Part shown: positions 60,353 through 64,000 of the stretch, one piece after another | Layout of the letters: every line of letters starts with the position of its first letter | Numbering within the stretch: the first letter of the stretch is position 1 | Source: Bacteroidota bacterium | GTDB taxonomy: Bacteria; Bacteroidota; Bacteroidia; Chitinophagales; Chitinophagaceae | Assembly: GCA_013286315.1 (NCBI GenBank) | Contig: JABDFX010000002.1 | Span: 666 to 64,665 of the forward strand | DNA: 64,000 nucleotides | Reading direction: 5' to 3' | Made by a program: the position numbers and the translations under genes | Notes under the pieces: generated by a model | Told to the model about the DNA's origin: nothing | Seen by the model: only the letters and a program-made list of their open reading frames with translations | The model's database searches: none

Positions 60353-61648
60353 TTGCGAAAGTGGTTATTGCCGGGATTAGCTACTCCTCTTCTGATTGTA
60401 CGCGATCCGGTTGCCCTGTGGCTGATTCTGTTGAGCTGGAAGGAAAACCTGCTTCGTGCAAATATCTATCTTAGCGGTACCATTTTACTGGGCATCATCA
60501 GTTTTTTTACCGCCATTTTCTTTGGTCACGGAAACATGTTTGTTGCCTTGTTTGGTGCGAGGATCTTTCTTCTTCATTTCCCTGTCATTTTTATTATCGG
60601 ACGTATTTTCAATAAAGAAGATGTAATAAAACTCGGCAAAGTGATTCTATGGCTTTCTATCCCCATGACCGTTTTGATTATTTTACAATTTTATAGTCCG
60701 CAATCTTCCTGGGTTAACAGAGGTGTCGGGGGAGACCTGAACGGCGCCGGTTTTAATGGCGGGGCCCTGGGTTATTTCAGACCTCCCGGTACATTTTCGT
60801 TTACTAATGGAAATACACTTTTCTACAGCCTGGTTGCCTGTTTCGTATTTTATTTTTGGATCAATCCGAAATTGGTTAACCGGGTCTTGTTGATTGCGGC
60901 CAGCATTTGTTTGTTTATCTCAATACCCATATCGATCAGTCGTACTTTGTTTTTCCAGGTGGCTGTGTCGTTGGTTTTCGCAAGTCTAGCATTAATGAAT
61001 AACCGGAAATATTTGGGAAGGCTGGTCGTTGCCGTTATGGCCAGTACGATCGTTATTCTCCTGCTTTCAATAATGCCGATGTTCAGTACGGCTGTAGAAG
61101 CATTCTCCGTGCGGTTTGAAAATGCCAGCGAGTATGAAGGCGGACTAAAGGGTACTTTGGGAACCAGATTTTTAGGCAGCATGACCGGATCATTTTCAAA
61201 TTTTACCGACCTTCCTTTTTTTGGGTACGGTTTAGGTATGGGAACGAATGCCGGAAGCCAGTTACTTACAGGGAAAGTGAATTTTTTAATAGCGGAAGAA
61301 GAATGGCCCAGGTTAATCGGTGAGATGGGTACGCTATTGGGAATTTTCGCCATATTGATCAGAGTCGGCCTAGCTGTAAAAATCACAGCAGCATGTTACC
61401 GGAAATTAAAATTTGACGAGTGCCTGGCGTGGATGGTATTGAGCTTTGAAATATTACTACTGATAAAAGGTCAATTAGGTCAGCCCGTTTCTTTAGGTTT
61501 TTTTGCCCTGGGCGGAGGACTTGTGTTAGCCGCCCTGAAGCCCGGCGAGAATCCGGATGGGCAAAAATCTAAAAATAATATGAAGAAGAGAATTCGCATC
61601 CCTGTTCCGGACAGAGAATCTGCATTAATGAGTGAAAATGACCTCTGA
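60353..61648 (+). CDS. O-antigen polymerase/ligase-like membrane protein (Wzy candidate)
   Basis: At least 431 residues with 10-12 membrane helices and a large external loop (about 120-150, GVGGDLNGAGFNGGALGYF) followed by RPPGTFSFTNGNT, typical of Wzy/WaaL-type proteins. It should polymerise repeat units in the periplasm. The annotated TTG at 60353 cuts a hydrophobic helix: the frame is open back to 60272 and codes YLKTGIWIYLFLLIFEGAL directly upstream, continuous with RKWLLPGLATP. No ATG, GTG or TTG occurs in that stretch; ATC at 60281 (then NKRYTYLKTG) is the most natural true start. The next gene begins 8 bases downstream. Confidence 0.88.
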   Translation: MRKWLLPGLATPLLIVRDPVALWLILLSWKENLLRANIYLSGTILLGIISFFTAIFFGHGNMFVALFGARIFLLHFPVIFIIGRIFNKEDVIKLGKVILWLSIPMTVLIILQFYSPQSSWVNRGVGGDLNGAGFNGGALGYFRPPGTFSFTNGNTLFYSLVACFVFYFWINPKLVNRVLLIAASICLFISIPISISRTLFFQVAVSLVFASLALMNNRKYLGRLVVAVMASTIVILLLSIMPMFSTAVEAFSVRFENASEYEGGLKGTLGTRFLGSMTGSFSNFTDLPFFGYGLGMGTNAGSQLLTGKVNFLIAEEEWPRLIGEMGTLLGIFAILIRVGLAVKITAACYRKLKFDECLAWMVLSFEILLLIKGQLGQPVSLGFFALGGGLVLAALKPGENPDGQKSKNNMKKRIRIPVPDRESALMSENDL

Positions 61649-61656
61649 TACTATTT

Positions 61657-62823
61657 ATGAATATCATCATTTTCGCACATCCTGAATTTATTGCACATCA
61701 AAGTATGCCGAGATATGCAAAAATTCTGGCAGAGGGAATGAGATCCCGGGGTCATGATGTAAATCTTTGGTTTCCGCATTCATACTTTGCAAGAATATCT
61801 TCCCACGGGAATTTCCATAAATGGCTTGGCTATATCGATCAATATATCGTTTTTCCATTTCAGGTAAAAAAGCAACTAAAAAATACTTCTTCAAAAACGC
61901 TATTTGTTTTTTCAGATCATGCTCTCGGGCCCTGGGTGCCCCTAGTGAATAATCGACCGCATGTAATACATTGCCACGATTTTCTTGCGCAACGTTCGGC
62001 GATGGGAGAAATTCCTCAAAATGAATTGGGTTGGACAGGCAGAGTATATCAGCGACTAATTAAAAAAGGATTTTTGCAGGGAAAATATTTCATTTCTATT
62101 TCAAAAAAAACAAAGCAGGACCTGCACAGGTTTCTTTCTATTACGCCATTAAAATCGGAGATGGTTTATAATGGATTGAACCAGGAATTCAAATATCTGA
62201 ACGTCGATGATGCCAGGAAAAAACTTGCGATTAGTACCGGTATTCACCTTGAGACCGGATATATTCTTCATGTAGGAGGAAATCAATTTTATAAAAATCG
62301 AATGGGTGTGGTGGATATTTATGACCAATGGCGGACATTCAGTAAAAAAGATCATCCTCTAATATTAATAGGCGAGTATGCCGACCCGGCCCTGCGGAGA
62401 CGGCATATGGCTTCTCCATTCCGGGAAAGTATACATTTCTTATCTAACAGGAATGATGAATTTGTCAGAAATGCATATTCCGGTGCTCTTGTATTGCTTT
62501 ATCCATCAATTGCGGAGGGCTTTGGATGGCCCATTGCTGAAGCAATGGCGTCGGGTTGCCCGGTAATCACGACAGACGACGCTCCCATGAATGAGGTCGC
62601 CGGAGAAGCAGGGTTTCTGATTCCAGTCATGCCCATATTACCAAATGAAATTTCCGGTTGGGCCCAGCATGCAGGACTTCTTCTCGAAGAAATTCTGAAT
62701 TTCCCCTCAGAAAAAAGGGCCTGCATTATTTCTAAAGGAATGGAAAATTCCAAACGATTTGATCCCCGGAAAATGCTGGACAAAGTTGAATCGATATATA
62801 AAGAAATCGCAGGTGAATCATGA
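61657..62823 (+). CDS. GT4-family glycosyltransferase
   Basis: The 388-residue GT-B enzyme has the signature YPSIAEGFGWPIAEAMASG (about 285-303) and a donor domain starting at YILHVGGNQFYKNR (about 203-216). It is closest in appearance to the GT4 group that includes mannosyl- and rhamnosyl-transferases, but the sugar cannot be told. The start is the ATG at 61657, 8 bases after the polymerase stop. It overlaps the next glycosyltransferase gene by 11 bases if that gene uses its GTG start, so both belong to one operon. Confidence 0.92.
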   Translation: MNIIIFAHPEFIAHQSMPRYAKILAEGMRSRGHDVNLWFPHSYFARISSHGNFHKWLGYIDQYIVFPFQVKKQLKNTSSKTLFVFSDHALGPWVPLVNNRPHVIHCHDFLAQRSAMGEIPQNELGWTGRVYQRLIKKGFLQGKYFISISKKTKQDLHRFLSITPLKSEMVYNGLNQEFKYLNVDDARKKLAISTGIHLETGYILHVGGNQFYKNRMGVVDIYDQWRTFSKKDHPLILIGEYADPALRRRHMASPFRESIHFLSNRNDEFVRNAYSGALVLLYPSIAEGFGWPIAEAMASGCPVITTDDAPMNEVAGEAGFLIPVMPILPNEISGWAQHAGLLLEEILNFPSEKRACIISKGMENSKRFDPRKMLDKVESIYKEIAGES

Positions 62824-64000
62824 CGAAAATTCATCCAAATTACCACGACCGTTGAAAGTACTTCATGCGACACATCAGATGAACCCTAAAGCAGGTGGTG
62901 TTTCGCAGGCAATTGTAAACATTATTGAGGGTCTTTCAGAATTGGGCGTCGAAAATGAAGTAATAAGCCTGGATGCCGCCTCCGAAATTCCTCACGGAAT
63001 CATGGTACATGCCCTGGGACCGGGAAGCGGGCCATGGAGCTATAGCAAAAAGTTAAAGCCGTGGCTGACAGAACATTTATCATCTTTCGACATCATCATT
63101 ATCCATGGACTGTGGCTATACCATGGTTATTCAGTTAGTAAAATGATCAGGCATTTTAAAAAAAATAAAATTACATCAGAGCCATCGGGCAAAAACAATC
63201 AACGGCTTTTTACAATGCCGCATGGTATGCTGGATCCATATTTTCAAAAAACCCATGGTAGAAAATTAAAGGCGTTGAGAAATATTGTCTATTGGAAATT
63301 TATCGAACAATATATTGTTAACGGATCAGATGGAATTCTTTTCACTTGTCAGGAGGAAAGTATACTTGCGAGAGAAACGTTTAAACCATACAGGCCAAAA
63401 CGTGAGTTGATTGTCGGGCTGGGCGTAAAAAAACCTCCTTGTTTTTCAGATATTATGCAAACAGAATTCCTGAAAAAATGTCCACAACTAACCGATCAAA
63501 CACCCTACATTCTGTTTCTAAGCCGGATACATCCCAAAAAAGGAGTTGATATACTTATACAGGCTTATGAGAATTTGTTCAGGAAATTATCTGACATGAC
63601 CTTACTACCAAAGTTAGTGATCGCCGGGCCCGGAATAAATACATCCTATGGGCAGGGTATCCTGAAAAAAGTTTCTGAATCACAAAGGATAAAAAATTCC
63701 GTTTATTTTCCGGGAATGCTGGAAGGAACAGCGAAATGGGGTGCATTTTATAATGCTGTTTTTTTCATTCTGCCAAGTCATCAGGAGAATTTTGGTATTG
63801 CCGTAGTAGAGGCGATGGCCTGCGGTAAACCGACTGCGATCACAAACCAGGTTAATATATGGAGGGAAATCGAGGAAGGAGGGGGTGGATTTGTTTCGGA
63901 AGATACCCTAAGTGGCATTGAAGGAATCCTGGAAAAATGCATTTCCCTGAAAGATGACGAAATAAAAATTCTCGGGTTACGGGCTAAAACTCTATTCCAA
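62813..64000 (+). CDS. GT4-family glycosyltransferase, partial (runs off window)
   Basis: The frame is open to the last base, giving at least 396 codons. The best start is GTG at 62813 (followed by NHDENSSKLPRPLKVLHAT), overlapping the upstream stop by 11 bases; TTG 62852 is the alternative. The N-terminal part has KVLHATHQMNPKAGGVSQAI, an acceptor-domain start typical of WcaI/WbdD-like GT4 enzymes. The donor domain has ILFLSRIHPKKGVDIL and the signature HQENFGIAVVEAMACG about 70 codons before the window end. Only the last tens of residues should be missing. It continues the EPS cluster. Confidence 0.9.
   Translation, partial: MNHDENSSKLPRPLKVLHATHQMNPKAGGVSQAIVNIIEGLSELGVENEVISLDAASEIPHGIMVHALGPGSGPWSYSKKLKPWLTEHLSSFDIIIIHGLWLYHGYSVSKMIRHFKKNKITSEPSGKNNQRLFTMPHGMLDPYFQKTHGRKLKALRNIVYWKFIEQYIVNGSDGILFTCQEESILARETFKPYRPKRELIVGLGVKKPPCFSDIMQTEFLKKCPQLTDQTPYILFLSRIHPKKGVDILIQAYENLFRKLSDMTLLPKLVIAGPGINTSYGQGILKKVSESQRIKNSVYFPGMLEGTAKWGAFYNAVFFILPSHQENFGIAVVEAMACGKPTAITNQVNIWREIEEGGGGFVSEDTLSGIEGILEKCISLKDDEIKILGLRAKTLFQ

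Overview
The window looks like a chromosomal segment from a member of the Bacteroidota, most likely Chitinophagaceae or a close relative. The evidence is a TonB-dependent receptor with an N-terminal CarboxypepD_reg-like domain, an ATP synthase subunit a with a secreted N-terminal domain, a stand-alone C-terminal half of transketolase, UpxY-type NusG paralogues, and promoter-like elements of the TTTG / TAnnTTTG type instead of Shine-Dalgarno-led starts. I saw no rRNA, tRNA, CRISPR array, insertion sequence or prophage. The genus cannot be fixed from sequence reading alone.

Layout. 1-1332 (-): 5' part of a TonB-dependent receptor running off the window. 1555-2394 (-): secreted protein of unknown function. 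2742-7023 (-): atpB-E-F-H-A operon with its own promoter and terminator and no atpG after atpA. 7215-11316 (-): MsbA-like ABC exporter and a large secreted protein with a possible clan-CD peptidase dyad. 11594-18948: a phosphate-flavoured neighbourhood (PhoB/PhoR-like two-component pair, phospholipase C, LpxH-like phosphoesterase, DUF47 protein, Pit transporter). 19116-23723 (+): rfbA, galE, transketolase C-half, ECF sigma factor, a membrane protein with a duplicated GYFE motif and a small Spy-like protein. 23831-25975: ectonucleotide-pyrophosphatase-like enzyme and an MBL-fold hydrolase. 26057-32179 (-): mreB-mreC-mreD-mrdA-rodA cell-shape operon. 32486-41539: mixed housekeeping genes (purD, peptide transporter, GNAT, apaG, icd, MazG-like, dtd, arfB) and an MbnP/MbnH-like pair. 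41641-44907 (-): secreted helical protein and tail-specific protease. 45004-64000 (+): exopolysaccharide/capsule cluster continuing past the window: two flippases, GMC oxidoreductase, two UpxY-like antiterminators with long leaders, WcaJ-like initiating transferase, Wza-like export lipoprotein, Wzc-like co-polymerase/kinase, two hexapeptide acyltransferases, four glycosyltransferases and a Wzy-like polymerase.

How the genes work together. The polysaccharide cluster holds most parts of a Wzx/Wzy pathway: WcaJ starts the lipid-linked unit, glycosyltransferases and acyltransferases build it, a flippase turns it over, the polymerase extends it, and Wzc/Wza set chain length and export it. RfbA and GalE further upstream could supply nucleotide sugars. 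The two UpxY paralogues sit at the head of separate transcription units, which suggests processive antitermination control.

The most interesting unexplained structure is a family of short degenerate tandem repeats in intergenic gaps. They usually begin at or within a stop codon and are often followed by a complementary arm, so the gap could fold into a long imperfect hairpin. A second set of observations concerns the two UpxY leaders, which share an 11-base word and a similar arrangement of promoter-like motif and short ORF. A third is the frequency of non-ATG starts in the polysaccharide cluster, including a polymerase whose conserved N-terminus extends upstream of any standard start codon.
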